Positions 34,515 to 43,804 are shown, counted from the first letter of the stretch. The stretch is DNA of 64,000 bases from RYN-230 sp963813975 (GCA_963813975.1 CAWFAP010000008.1:62001-126000); one strand, 5' to 3'. A program made the numbers and translations. The notes: generated from the sequence alone by a model not told the origin.

Positions 34515-37349
34515 GTGCCCGATCCAGCCTTAGCCGGCCCACTTGTGGGCCGGGACCACGAACTGTCGCGGCTTATCAGCTGCGCGGTTGAGGCGACCTC
34601 CGGGCACGGCAAAGCCGTCCTCATTGAGGGCGAGCCGGGCATCGGCAAGTCCACACTGGTGCAGGCGGCGTGCACGGCCGCGGCGGATCGTGGCTGCCAG
34701 GTGTACTGGGGCGCTGGCGACGAACTGGGCCAGGCGCTGCCGCTGCTGCCCATCCTGGACGGGCTGCGGGTCCGTGAGCCTTCGGCCAACCCGAGGCAGG
34801 AAACCATCGTCGCGCTGCTGCGCGGCGAAGTCGCGTCCGGGCGCGGCGAGGACGTGCCCACCGCGCTGGCCGAGCAGTTGCTCGCGTTAGTCAGCGAGCT
34901 GTGCACCGCGCTGCCGATGGTTCTGGTCGTGGACGACCTCCAGTGGGCCGACCAGGCCACCGTCACGCTCTGGGAGCGCCTGTCCCGCTCGGCCCGGCAC
35001 CTGCCGCTGCTGCTGGTCGGCATGATGCGCCCGGTGCCGCAGCGCGAAGATCTGCTGGCGCTGCGGCACACGGCCGACCTCGCCGCGCGATTCCAGCTGG
35101 GCGCGCTCCCCGAGGAGTCCGTGACTGAACTGGTCGGCACCCTGGCCGGCGGCCAGCCTGACGACGAGCTCAAGCATCTTGCGGACGGCGCTGCGGGTAA
35201 CCCGCTCTATCTGACCGAACTGGTAGATGCGCTGGCTCGCAGCTCCAGCCTGACTGTCTCCGACACGGGAACAGCGGAGATAACCAGCGGGCATGCGCCC
35301 GGGTCCCTGTCCGCGGCCATCGCGGACCGGCTCGGGTTCGTGCCCGCCTGGGTGCGTGAGGTACTGCGCGCGGCCGCGCTGCTGGGTGTGGACTTCGCCG
35401 TTCCGGACCTGGCCGCCGTGCTGGGGCGGGGCGTGGCGGACCTGGTCTCGGCCTTGGAGGAGGCCCGGGCGGCCGGCGTACTGGCCGAGTCGGGTAACGG
35501 TCTCGGATTCCGGCATCCGTTGATCCGCGCGGCCCTGTATGACGAGATCCCGGCGCCGGTGCGGGCCGCGTGGCATCGCGAGGCCGGCCGGGCCCTGGCG
35601 CAGGCGGGCGCGCCGGCCGACCGGGTAGCCCGGCAATTGCTCCAGGCCGTCCGCGGGCCAGCCGGCATGGCCGAACCGATGGATCAATGGATCCTGCGCT
35701 GGCTGGACCGCACGGCTCCGCTCCTGGTCGGCCAGGCTCCCCGGGCCGCCGCGGAACTTCTCGGATACGCCGTCACGAGATCACCAGCTGATTCTGCTCA
35801 GCATGATTGCCTGCTCTGCCTGTTCGCCGAGACGCTCTACCGGATCGGAGACGCGGCCGAGGCCGAGCAAGTAGCCCAGCGCGGGCTCGAGGCGACCGAT
35901 GACCCAGATCTGCTGGTCGACCTGCACTGGACTCTGGCCCAGTGCCGGACGATGGCCGGCCGGTTCTCAGAGTCCCTGAGCGCGCTCAACCAGGCTCTGG
36001 CGCTGCCCGGAATCTCGGGCCGGCACCGGGCCCGGCTGCTGGTGGCCATCGCACGGACGCACCGCCACCTGGGCCAGATCGAGATGGCCGACCAGGTCGC
36101 TGAAGCGGCCCTGGCCGAGGCGACCGACGCCGCCGACCACTGGGCGATTGCCTGGGCCCTGCACGTCCAGGTTTTCGCCGCGGTGATGCAGGGCCGGACG
36201 GCCGACGCCCTGCCGTTGTTCGACCGGGCGCTGACTGTGACCCAGGCCGAGCCCGCCCTGACCGACCTGAGGTTGCTGCTTCAGGTCAATAAGGCCGTCA
36301 CGCTGGGCGACCTCGACCAGTACGAGGGGGCGTTCGCCGCGGCCCGCCAGGCCCAGCAGCTCGCCGACCGGGCCGGCCTGATGGTCCGGCGGGCCCAGGC
36401 CCAGAGCTGCCTCGGCCAGCTGCTCTTCCACACCGGCCGCTGGGATGACGCCCTGGCCGAGGTCGGCGTCGTCCAGGAAGTCGGCAAGGACCCCGGCGTG
36501 GCCTGCTGTGACCACGGCATAGCCGCGGTGATCTGCTTCCATCGGGGCGACGCCAGCGCGGCCCGGTATCACCTAACCGCCGCCGCGCCCCACGCGAAAC
36601 GCATCGGCAACCGGGTGGTGGGCCCGCTGGCCCTGGCCCACAGCCAGGGCCTGGAGCAGGCGGGTGAGCTGTCCGAGGCCCTCGGCGTGCTGACGGGGTT
36701 CGCGGACCACGCCGAAGAACTCGACGAGGTCGAGGATCTGCTGGCGGACGGCGTCCGGCTCGCCACGAAGGTCGGCGACGCGGCCGCCGCGCTGGTCCTC
36801 GCGGACCGGGCTGTGCAGCTCGCTCACGACACGGAGATCCCACATCGCCAGGCCACTGCCCTGTACTGCCGCGGCCTGGTCGACGGCGACGCGGGTCGGC
36901 TCCTGCGGGCGGCAGAGCGCTACCACGAGGCCCGCCGCCCGTTGCCGGGCGCGAAGGCCCTGGAGGCCGCAGCCGTCACGTTCGTGGATCATGGCGACCG
37001 GAACCGGGCCCGGGCGGCATTCACCCGGGCGGTCGACGTCTACGCTGCCCTCGGAGCGACCCGTGATGTCGCCCGGCTGCAGGCGAGGTTCCGGGCCCAT
37101 GGCATCCGCCGCGCCCCGCGGGTCAAGCACCGCCGGGCCCGCCGGGGCTGGGCGAGCCTGACGCCCGCCGAGGCCAAGATCGCCGCGCTGGTCGCCGAGG
37201 GCCTGACCAACCCGCAGATCGCCGCCCGCCTGTTCCTGTCCCACCGGACCGTGGCGACCCATGTCTCGCACATCCTGGGCAAGCTGGACATGCGGTCGCG
37301 GATCGACATCGCCCGAGAGGCCGCCGACCACCGCGCCGCCGCCAGCTGA
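34515..37349 (+). CDS. Large ATP-binding LuxR (LAL) transcriptional regulator
   Basis: I chose the GTG at 34515 (VPDPALAGPLVGRDHELSRL), behind CCCGGAGGTACG. 944 residues. N-terminal STAND/AAA ATPase: Walker A GEPGIGKST (39-47) and Walker B-like MVLVVDDLQWADQ (about 134-146). TPR-like helical repeats fill about 400-840 (for example DLLVDLHWTLAQCRTMAGRF). The C-terminal LuxR helix-turn-helix is LTPAEAKIAALVAEGLTNPQ, then IAARLFLSHRTVATHVSHIL. LAL proteins activate operons after ligand and ATP binding. The neighbouring secreted peptide is a possible input, which is inference only. A bidirectional terminator follows. Confidence 0.85.
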   Translation: MPDPALAGPLVGRDHELSRLISCAVEATSGHGKAVLIEGEPGIGKSTLVQAACTAAADRGCQVYWGAGDELGQALPLLPILDGLRVREPSANPRQETIVALLRGEVASGRGEDVPTALAEQLLALVSELCTALPMVLVVDDLQWADQATVTLWERLSRSARHLPLLLVGMMRPVPQREDLLALRHTADLAARFQLGALPEESVTELVGTLAGGQPDDELKHLADGAAGNPLYLTELVDALARSSSLTVSDTGTAEITSGHAPGSLSAAIADRLGFVPAWVREVLRAAALLGVDFAVPDLAAVLGRGVADLVSALEEARAAGVLAESGNGLGFRHPLIRAALYDEIPAPVRAAWHREAGRALAQAGAPADRVARQLLQAVRGPAGMAEPMDQWILRWLDRTAPLLVGQAPRAAAELLGYAVTRSPADSAQHDCLLCLFAETLYRIGDAAEAEQVAQRGLEATDDPDLLVDLHWTLAQCRTMAGRFSESLSALNQALALPGISGRHRARLLVAIARTHRHLGQIEMADQVAEAALAEATDAADHWAIAWALHVQVFAAVMQGRTADALPLFDRALTVTQAEPALTDLRLLLQVNKAVTLGDLDQYEGAFAAARQAQQLADRAGLMVRRAQAQSCLGQLLFHTGRWDDALAEVGVVQEVGKDPGVACCDHGIAAVICFHRGDASAARYHLTAAAPHAKRIGNRVVGPLALAHSQGLEQAGELSEALGVLTGFADHAEELDEVEDLLADGVRLATKVGDAAAALVLADRAVQLAHDTEIPHRQATALYCRGLVDGDAGRLLRAAERYHEARRPLPGAKALEAAAVTFVDHGDRNRARAAFTRAVDVYAALGATRDVARLQARFRAHGIRRAPRVKHRRARRGWASLTPAEAKIAALVAEGLTNPQIAARLFLSHRTVATHVSHILGKLDMRSRIDIAREAADHRAAAS

Positions 37350-37479
37350 GCCCCGCGCCTGGGCTCAGCCGGCGACGGCTCCTGCGGCTGAGCCCGCTGG
37401 TTCAGCCTTCATTGGGGTCCTCGCAGCGTCCGTTGGCCCGGGGCCGCGCGCCGCGGCCAGCACAGCCGGGACCGGTCCC

Positions 37480-37527
37480 GTCCCGTCCTGGATCCGGCCG
37501 GGGGGACGGCTGGATCCAGGACGGGAC
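37480..37527. terminator. Bidirectional terminator between convergent genes
   Basis: GTCCCGTCCTGGATCC (37480-37495) and GGATCCAGGACGGGAC (37512-37527) form a perfect 16-bp stem with a 16-nt GC-rich loop. It separates the LuxR gene from the minus-strand ATPase gene, whose stop is at 37528. Confidence 0.85.
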
Positions 37528-37938
37528 TCAGGGGGAGAGCGTGAAGTAGACGGCCTTGCCCCGGGCTGTTTCGCGGTAGCCCCAGCTGGTGGACAGGCTC
37601 TCCAGCAGCATCAGGCCGCGCCCCGCTTCGGCGTAGGGCAGCGCGTGCACCCGGGCCGGGGCTGAGCGCGATCCGTCGTGCACCTCGACCCGCAGCAGGC
37701 CGCCCGTCCAGCTGATCACCAGGTCGATGGCATCGTGCTCATCCGACGCGTGCCGGATGGCGTTGGTGACCAGTTCGCTGGTGAGCAGGGCCGCGGTGTA
37801 GGCGTCCACGGGGACGGCCCAGGCCTGGATGATCGCCCCGACGTGGCGGCGGGCCTGCGCCGCGGCGGCCGGGCCTGCGAGCAGTGAGATACGGTACGGG
37901 CGCTCCACTATCGCGCGGACTGGCGCCATCATTGTCAT
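37528..37938 (-). CDS. Anti-sigma-type histidine-kinase-like ATPase (HATPase_c_2)
   Basis: 136 residues. N box ELVTNAIRH with Glu55 and Asn59, a G1-like VEVHDGSRSAP and a G2-like AEAGRGLMLLESLSTSWGYR are all present, as in RsbW/SpoIIAB-like proteins of actinomycetes that bind sigma factors or anti-sigma antagonists. The stop is one bp from the terminator arm. The start overlaps the stop of a paralog upstream by 4 bp, so the two are co-translated. Confidence 0.8.
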   Translation of the reverse strand: MTMMAPVRAIVERPYRISLLAGPAAAAQARRHVGAIIQAWAVPVDAYTAALLTSELVTNAIRHASDEHDAIDLVISWTGGLLRVEVHDGSRSAPARVHALPYAEAGRGLMLLESLSTSWGYRETARGKAVYFTLSP

Positions 37939-38345
37939 CTGTTTCCTTGCCGGGCCTGCTCGGGCCAGTAGCGGAAGCGCAGATAGCGCCGCCGTGCGTT
38001 GCGGACCAGCGTCAGGCCGCGCCGGGCGTCCGCGTCGGGCTGCGGCTCCGCCGGCACGGGCGCCGGATCGGGCCGCGATCCCTCGTGCACTTCCACCCGC
38101 AACTGGCCATCAACCCAGCTGATCATCAACACAACCGCCTCGTGCCCATCCGTGTCCTGCCTCATGGCGTCGGTGACCAGTTCGCTGGCGAGCAGAGCCG
38201 CGCCGTAGGCGTCAATGGGGATGTCCCATGCGTGGATGATCGCCCAGACGTGGCGGCGGGCTTCGGCCGCTGCTTCGGGACCTGCGGGAAGAGAGATGCG
38301 ATACGGGCGCTGGGCCGTCGCGCGGACGGCCGCCAACCTGTTCAT
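37935..38345 (-). CDS. Paralogous HATPase_c_2 protein with degenerate ATP site
   Basis: 136 residues, aligning with the downstream protein from RPYRISLPAGPEAAAEARRH on. The catalytic N-box Asn is replaced by Asp (ELVTDAMRQ, residue 59), and the Gly-Arg-Gly-Leu of G2 is Arg-Arg-Gly-Leu. The C-terminal half has drifted to an Arg-rich end (NARRRYLRFRYWPEQ). It is a tandem duplicate that has probably lost ATP binding and may act as a regulatory partner of the intact copy. Confidence 0.75.
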   Translation of the reverse strand: MNRLAAVRATAQRPYRISLPAGPEAAAEARRHVWAIIHAWDIPIDAYGAALLASELVTDAMRQDTDGHEAVVLMISWVDGQLRVEVHEGSRPDPAPVPAEPQPDADARRGLTLVRNARRRYLRFRYWPEQARQGNR

Positions 38346-38515
38346 CTATTTCCTTGCCGAGCCTGGTCGGGTCAGGTGCCGGCATGTAACGCCGTTCTCC
38401 AGGACACGATGGCCGGCCTGGGAGCCCGAAACATCGGTCGGCTGACGGATGTCGCAAGCCGCGGTGCGCCGGCCCCGGCCTTCCATCGCGGACTGGCATT
38501 GGGCACGATGGTCGG

Positions 38516-39601
38516 ATGACACACGAAGTGCGGGGCGTCGTCGCCCCAGCTAAGGGCGCCAAAGTCGAAATCACTACGATCCTGGTGCCCGATCCCGGGC
38601 CCGGCGAGGCCCTGGTCCGGGTCCAGGCGTGCGGCGTCTGCCACACCGACCTGCACTACCGGGAAGGCGGCATCGGGAACGACTACCCGTACCTGCTCGG
38701 GCACGAGGCGGCCGGCGTGGTCGAGTCGGTCGGTGGCGGCGTCTCCCACGTGGCGCCCGGCGACTTCGTGATCCTGAACTGGCGCGCGGTCTGCGGCGAG
38801 TGCCGCGCCTGCAAGCGGGGCCGCCCCTGGTACTGCTTCAACACGCACAACGCCGCGCAGAAGATGACGCTCGCGGACGGCACGGTCTTGTCCCCCGCGC
38901 TGGGTATCGGCGCGTTCGCCGAGAAGACGCTGGTCGCCGCCGGCCAGTGCACCAGGGTCAACCCGGCCGCCCCGCCCATGGTGGCCGGCCTGCTGGGCTG
39001 CGGCGTGATGGCCGGCCTGGGCGCGGCCATCAACACCGCCCCGGTCGTCCGGGGCGACTCCGTCGCCGTCATCGGCTGCGGCGGGGTAGGTGACGCCGCG
39101 GTGCTCGGCGCGGTGCTGAACGGGGCGCGGACGATCATCGCGGTGGACATCGACCCGCGGAAGCTCGAGTGGGCCCGGCAGTTCGGGGCCACCCACGTGA
39201 TCAACTCGCGGGAAGCCGACCCGGTCGAGGGGATCCGGGCCCTGACCGAGGGAAACGGCGCCGACGTGGTCATCGAGGCGATCGGCCGTCCCGAGACCTA
39301 CCAGCAGGCGTTCTACGCCCGGGACCTGGCCGGGACCGTGGTCCTGGTCGGCGTGCCCACTCCGGACATGCGCATCGAGCTGCCGCAGCTGGACATTTTC
39401 GGCCGCGGCGGCGCACTCAAGTCGTCCTGGTACGGCGACTGCCTCCCGGAGCGTGACTTCCCGGTCCTCATCGACCTGTACCTGCAGGGACGCCTTCCGC
39501 TCGACAAGTTCGTTTCGGAAAGAATTCTCCTGGACGAGGTCGAGGAGGCCTTCGCGAAGATGGAGCGCGGCGAGGTCCTGCGCAGCGTGGTCACGCTCTG
39601 A
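38516..39601 (+). CDS. mscR: S-(hydroxymethyl)mycothiol dehydrogenase (NAD, zinc)
   Basis: 361 residues. Zinc MDR alcohol dehydrogenase: catalytic Cys in VQACGVCHTDLHYREGG, His in LLGHEAAGVVE, structural zinc Cys in CGECRACKRGRPWYC, and the NAD fold with VIGCGGVGDAAVLGAVLNGA. The pattern matches mycothiol-dependent formaldehyde dehydrogenases, which oxidise the formaldehyde-mycothiol adduct to formylmycothiol. The next gene (metallo-beta-lactamase) overlaps its stop and is the usual partner that removes the formyl group. First gene of a five-gene operon. Confidence 0.85.
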   Translation: MTHEVRGVVAPAKGAKVEITTILVPDPGPGEALVRVQACGVCHTDLHYREGGIGNDYPYLLGHEAAGVVESVGGGVSHVAPGDFVILNWRAVCGECRACKRGRPWYCFNTHNAAQKMTLADGTVLSPALGIGAFAEKTLVAAGQCTRVNPAAPPMVAGLLGCGVMAGLGAAINTAPVVRGDSVAVIGCGGVGDAAVLGAVLNGARTIIAVDIDPRKLEWARQFGATHVINSREADPVEGIRALTEGNGADVVIEAIGRPETYQQAFYARDLAGTVVLVGVPTPDMRIELPQLDIFGRGGALKSSWYGDCLPERDFPVLIDLYLQGRLPLDKFVSERILLDEVEEAFAKMERGEVLRSVVTL

Positions 39602-40212
39602 TGACCGCGCAGGTCGGGAAGATCGTCACGTCGGGCACGTTCTCGCTGGACGGCCAGGACTTCGCGGTGGACAACAACGTGTGGCTGATCGGCGACGAGC
39701 ACGAGGTCCTCGTCATCGACGCGGCTCACGACCCGGCCGCGATCCTGGCCGCGGTCGGCGGGCGCACGCTGTCCGCCATCGTCTGCACGCACGGGCACAA
39801 CGACCACATCGACGCGGCGCCGCAGGTCGCCGAGGCGACGGGGGCGCCGATCCTGATGCACCCCGACGATCAGGTGCTGTGGCGGATGATCTACCCCGAC
39901 ACGGTGCCCGACGGCGACCTGGCTGACGAGGAGGTCATCGAGATCGCGGCGACCCCGCTGCGGGTGCTGCACACTCCGGGCCATTCGCCCGGCAGCGTGT
40001 GCCTGTACGCGCCCGCCCTGCGGGTCGTGTTTTCCGGCGACACCCTGTTCCACGGCGGCCCGGGCGCGACGGGCCGGTCGTATTCCAGCCGCGACACGAT
40101 CATCAGGTCCATCACCGGCCGGCTGCTGGACCTGCCGCCCGAGACCGTGGTGCACACCGGGCACGGCGAGGACACGACGATCGGCGCCGAGTCCGGCCAG
40201 CTCGCCCGGTGA
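39601..40212 (+). CDS. Metallo-beta-lactamase fold hydrolase, partner of the formaldehyde dehydrogenase
   Basis: 203 residues, start overlapping the previous stop (TGATG). Zinc motif THGHNDHID, then HTPGHSPGSVCLY, then VFSGDTLFHGGPG and the closing His in VHTGHGEDTTIG: a complete glyoxalase II-like site. Beside mscR genes such proteins are thought to hydrolyse S-formylmycothiol to formate. Cytoplasmic; no signal peptide. Confidence 0.85.
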   Translation: MTAQVGKIVTSGTFSLDGQDFAVDNNVWLIGDEHEVLVIDAAHDPAAILAAVGGRTLSAIVCTHGHNDHIDAAPQVAEATGAPILMHPDDQVLWRMIYPDTVPDGDLADEEVIEIAATPLRVLHTPGHSPGSVCLYAPALRVVFSGDTLFHGGPGATGRSYSSRDTIIRSITGRLLDLPPETVVHTGHGEDTTIGAESGQLAR

Positions 40213-40215
40213 GCC

Positions 40216-40992
40216 ATGGCCAGTGAGCCGGTCCGGATCGCCATGTGGTCCGGGCCGCGCACGGTGTCCACGGCGCTCATGCGGGCCTGGGAGAACCGCC
40301 CGGACACCGTGGTCGCGGACGAGCCGCTGTACGCCTTCTACCTGGACCGCACCGGGCTTGCGCACCCCGGCCGGGAGCAGGTCATCGCCAGCCAGCCGAC
40401 CCGCTGGCAGACGGTGATCCGCGAGCTGACCACGGCGTCCCTGCCCGCGGGCCGGAGCGTCTTCTACGCCAAGCACATGACCCATCACCTGCTGCCCGAG
40501 GTGGACCGGGAGGCGCTCGCGCCGCTGCGGCATGCGTTCCTGATCCGGGATCCGCGGGAGCTGCTGGCCTCCTACGCCAGGGTGCGCGCCACCCCCACCC
40601 TGGATGATCTGGGCCTGTGGCAGCAGGCGGAGATCTTCGACCGCTTCGGCGGCCCGGTGGTCGACTCGCGTGACCTGCTGGAGGATCCCGAGGGGGTGCT
40701 GCGCGCGCTGTGCGCGGCGTTGGGCGTCCCGTTCACCTCGGCCATGCTGTCCTGGCCCGCGGGGCCGCGGGAGAGCGACGGCGTCTGGGCTCCGCACTGG
40801 TACGGCTCGGTCTGGCGGTCGACCGGCTTCGGCCATTACCACCCGCCCGGGCAGGCCCTCCCGCCGCGGCTCGCCGCCCTGGCTGACCGGTGCCAGCCCT
40901 TCTACCAGCGGCTGCGGGCCTGCCGCTTGACCGGCGGGCTTGCCCCGGACCCCGCACCCCACCCGGAGGGGCGTAGTGCTGCAGACCTTTGA
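40216..40992 (+). CDS. Sulfotransferase-like protein
   Basis: 258 residues, 3 bp after the hydrolase. The N-terminal nucleotide-binding loop IAMWSGPRTVSTALMRAWEN fits the 5'-phosphosulfate loop of sulfotransferase-fold proteins, and LRHAFLIRDPRELLASYARV is the 3'-phosphate motif. Such proteins are often fused or adjacent to class IV aminotransferases, as here. The true reaction is unknown; no PAPS-pathway gene is nearby. The last 17 bp overlap the next gene. Confidence 0.7.
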   Translation: MASEPVRIAMWSGPRTVSTALMRAWENRPDTVVADEPLYAFYLDRTGLAHPGREQVIASQPTRWQTVIRELTTASLPAGRSVFYAKHMTHHLLPEVDREALAPLRHAFLIRDPRELLASYARVRATPTLDDLGLWQQAEIFDRFGGPVVDSRDLLEDPEGVLRALCAALGVPFTSAMLSWPAGPRESDGVWAPHWYGSVWRSTGFGHYHPPGQALPPRLAALADRCQPFYQRLRACRLTGGLAPDPAPHPEGRSAADL

Positions 40993-41875
40993 TGAGCGCA
41001 ACCGCGACCTCATCGTCAACGTGGGCGGCGTGCTGTCGCACCGTGACCAGGCCGCGATCAGCCCGTTCGATTCCGCCGTGCAGGGTGGCGACGCGGTGTG
41101 GGAGGGGCTGCGGCTGTACCAGGGCCGGATCTTCCGGCTCGGCGAGCACCTCGCGCGGCTGCGCCGCTCCGCGGCCGCGCTGGCTTTCACCGGCGTCCCG
41201 CCGGACGAGGAGATCACCGACCAGATCCGCCGGACCCTGCGCGCGAACGGTATGACCGACGGCGTGCACATCCGGCTCACCCTGACCCGCGGCGTGAAGA
41301 TCACCAGCGGCATGGATCCCCGCCTCAACCAGTCCGGGCCCACCCTGATCGTGCTGGCCGAGCACAAGGAGCCGGTGTATGACCAGTCCGGGATCAGGCT
41401 GATCACCTCGAGCGTGCGCCGCGCGCCGCCGGACGTCCTCGATCCCAAGATCCACCACAACAACCTGCTCACCTCGATCCTGGCCAAGATCGAGGCCAAC
41501 GTGGCCGGGGCGGACGACGCGGTCATGCTGGACAGCCGCGGGTTCGTGGCCGAGACCAACGCGACCCACCTGTTCCTGGTCACCGCCGGGCAGCTGGGCA
41601 CGCCCACCGCGGCCGCCTGCCCGGAGGGCATCACCCGGGCCGCCGTCCTGGAATTCGCCGCGGACGCGGGGATCCCGCGCACGGTCGGTGACTACAGCCT
41701 CGCCCAGTTCTACGCGGCCGACGAGGTGTTCGTGACCGGCACCATGGGCGGTCTCACCCCGGTCGTCCAGCTGGACGGGCGCCCGATCGGATCGGGGTCG
41801 CCGGGGCCGGTGACCAAGCGGCTGAGCGCGCTGTTCGCCGACCTCACGGCCCGGACGGGAACGGTGATCACTTGA
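40976..41875 (+). CDS. PLP-dependent class IV aminotransferase (branched-chain aminotransferase-like)
   Basis: I chose the GTG at 40976 (VLQTFDERNRDLIVNVGGVL) after GGAGGGG, rather than the in-frame ATG at 40940. 299 residues. Fold-type IV signatures: SAVQGGDAVWEGLRLYQGRI, the PLP-lysine region DPKIHHNNLLTSILAKIEAN, DSRGFVAETNATHLFLVTAG and VFVTGTMGGLTPVVQLDGR. It transaminates branched-chain or related amino acids, or acts as an aminodeoxychorismate-lyase-like enzyme; substrate is not readable. Overlap with the upstream gene implies coupled translation. Confidence 0.8.
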   Translation: MLQTFDERNRDLIVNVGGVLSHRDQAAISPFDSAVQGGDAVWEGLRLYQGRIFRLGEHLARLRRSAAALAFTGVPPDEEITDQIRRTLRANGMTDGVHIRLTLTRGVKITSGMDPRLNQSGPTLIVLAEHKEPVYDQSGIRLITSSVRRAPPDVLDPKIHHNNLLTSILAKIEANVAGADDAVMLDSRGFVAETNATHLFLVTAGQLGTPTAAACPEGITRAAVLEFAADAGIPRTVGDYSLAQFYAADEVFVTGTMGGLTPVVQLDGRPIGSGSPGPVTKRLSALFADLTARTGTVIT

Positions 41876-41910
41876 CTCACGCCGCGTCAGGACTGCCTCA
41901 GCCGGGCAGA

Positions 41911-42708
41911 ATGTCCCCTATGACGAAGGCGCCAGAAGTCCCCTCCGCCATGCTGCCCGGCGGGGTCAGCATGCCCCTGCTCGGCTTCGGCACGTGGCGG
42001 CTGCGCGGCTCGGCCGGGTATGAGGCCATCCTGGCCGCGCTGCAGGTGGGCTACCGGCACCTCGACACGGCCACCATGTACGGCAACGAGGCCGAAGTGG
42101 GCCACGCGCTGCGGGACAGCGGGCTGGACCGCAGCGAGGTGTTCATCACCACCAAGCTCCCCCCGGGCAAGGCGGGCCACGAGCGCAAGACGCTGACTAC
42201 CAGCCTGCGCACCCTCGGCACCAGCTATGTCGACCTCTGGCTGGTGCACTGGCCGCCGCCCCCGCGCGCGCTCTGCCAGGTATGGCGCGAGTTCCTCGCC
42301 CTCCGCACTCAGGGCCTGGCCCGGGCGGTCGGCGTGAGCAACTACTCGGTGGCGCAGATCGGCAAGCTGATCGAGGCCACCGGGGAAGCGCCTGCCGTCG
42401 ACCAGATCCCGTGGAGCCCGGCCCAGTATGACGAGGTCATGCTGGAGGGCCTCCGGGAGCGGGGGGTGACCCTGGAGGGCTACAGCCCGCTCAAGGGCAC
42501 GGACCTCGGTCATCCGGCGCTGACGGCGATCGCTGAGAAACACGGGGTCACCCCGGCCCAGGTGGTGCTGCGCTGGCACATCGAGCACGGCATCGCGGTG
42601 ATCCCGAAGTCGTCGCGGCCGGAACGGATCGCGGCCAACTTCGACGTGCTGAGCTTCTCGCTCACCCCCGATGAGGTCGCCCAGATCGACCGCCTGTCCC
42701 GCCGCTGA
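41911..42708 (+). CDS. Aldo/keto reductase
   Basis: About 265 residues; the start could be 41911, 41920 or a TTG at 41872 overlapping the previous stop. AKR motifs: LDTATMYGNEAEVGHALRDS with catalytic Asp and Tyr, VFITTKLPPGKAGHERK with Lys, VDLWLVHWPPPP with His, GLARAVGVSNYSVAQI, and AVIPKSSRPERIAANFDV for NADPH. It probably reduces a small aldehyde or ketone. Last gene of the operon that starts with mscR. Confidence 0.85.
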   Translation: MSPMTKAPEVPSAMLPGGVSMPLLGFGTWRLRGSAGYEAILAALQVGYRHLDTATMYGNEAEVGHALRDSGLDRSEVFITTKLPPGKAGHERKTLTTSLRTLGTSYVDLWLVHWPPPPRALCQVWREFLALRTQGLARAVGVSNYSVAQIGKLIEATGEAPAVDQIPWSPAQYDEVMLEGLRERGVTLEGYSPLKGTDLGHPALTAIAEKHGVTPAQVVLRWHIEHGIAVIPKSSRPERIAANFDVLSFSLTPDEVAQIDRLSRR

Positions 42709-42738
42709 GCCCGCACCCCCGCTGAGCCCGCACCCCCA
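42704..42738 (+). repeat. Two copies of a 17-bp GC-rich repeat
   Basis: GCTGAGCCCGCACCCCC occurs twice in tandem right after the aldo/keto reductase. The rest of the gap to 42929 has no gene. Confidence 0.6.
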
Positions 42739-42929
42739 GCACCGTCCTGGCGGTGAGCGGACCGGAAACTTTGGCTGACCTGTTCCTGGGAGGTCAGGGA
42801 CAGGCGGTTGAGCAGCGCTCCGGGCCGGTGGCGCGCCTCCCCGGCCCGGCCGTCCGGTGCCGGGGCCGGGCTGTGAATCAGCTGTGATGTCCCGCTTCGC
42901 GGGCCGGGACGCCCGGTGCGCCTGGCAGG

Positions 42930-43649
42930 ATGGCGAGCGTGCACGCCACCTCGCTCGGCCAGCTGTGGCATGAGGCGATCACCGCCGAGCCGCTGCCACC
43001 CCGGCTGCTGGTGCTGGGCACCGCGCTGGCTGCGCTGATCCTGGTCGGGTGGCGCCGGGCCTGGCCGGTGTCCCGGACCGCGGTGACCATCGCCCACGAG
43101 GGCGGCCATGCGCTGGTCGCGCTGGCCGTGGGGCGCCGGCTCGACGGAGTCCGGGTGCACCGCAGCACGGCCGGCCTCACCGTGTCCGCGGGGAACGCCT
43201 CGGGGCCCGGCATCGTCGCCACCGCCGCGGCCGGGTACCTGTCACCCCCGCTCCTGGGGCTGGGCGCGGCCGCCCTGCTCGCCAGCGGGCACCTGGTGGC
43301 CGCGCTGCTGTTTACCCTGGTGCTGCTGGCCGTCCTGACCCTGATGATCCGCAACGCCTACGGGATCCTCGTCACCGTCATGGTGGCGGCAGCCGTGGCC
43401 CTGGTGACCTGGCGCGGCTCGTCCCTGCTGCAGGCGGCGTTCGGGTACGCGATGGCCTGGTTCCTGCTGCTCGGGGGTATCCGGCCCGTCCTGGAGCTGC
43501 AGCGTTCCCGCCGGCGGGGCCGGGCGTCCCGGTCGGATGCGGACCAGCTCGCGGCCCTCACCGGGCTGCCCGGCGGCATCTGGGTTGCGCTGTTTGCCCT
43601 GGTGGCTCTCGGTGCCCTGGCCATCAGCGGCTTCTGGCTGATGTACTGA
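42930..43649 (+). CDS. M50-type membrane metallopeptidase (site-2 protease-like)
   Basis: 239 residues from the ATG at 42930. The zinc motif HEGGH (residues 56-60) lies in a hydrophobic segment with five to six further membrane helices (for example SGHLVAALLFTLVLLAVLTL and GGIWVALFALVALGALAISG). M50B-type proteins cut membrane substrates, often anti-sigma factors. No PDZ domain is present. The second Asp ligand is not clearly placed, so activity is not certain. Confidence 0.7.
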   Translation: MASVHATSLGQLWHEAITAEPLPPRLLVLGTALAALILVGWRRAWPVSRTAVTIAHEGGHALVALAVGRRLDGVRVHRSTAGLTVSAGNASGPGIVATAAAGYLSPPLLGLGAAALLASGHLVAALLFTLVLLAVLTLMIRNAYGILVTVMVAAAVALVTWRGSSLLQAAFGYAMAWFLLLGGIRPVLELQRSRRRGRASRSDADQLAALTGLPGGIWVALFALVALGALAISGFWLMY

Positions 43650-43685
43650 GCGGGCGGGGCAGCAGCCCGGCGGCCAACTGAATAC

Positions 43686-43713
43686 TTGAGTTAGCTGATC
43701 GGGAATCTATATA
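43686..43713 (+). promoter_or_regulatory. Sigma70-type promoter of the SBP56 gene
   Basis: TTGAGT (43686-43691), a 16-bp spacer and TATATA (43708-43713) in an AT-rich pocket, about 90 bp before the ATG at 43805. Confidence 0.55.
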
Positions 43714-43804
43714 TTGGCCAGGCCCGTGCTTAGTTAAGCCTCGTGGGCCTGGTCAGGCCGCATGCTGCGCCGCTCCCCCGGACGAACCGTGAAGGATCTC
43801 AACT

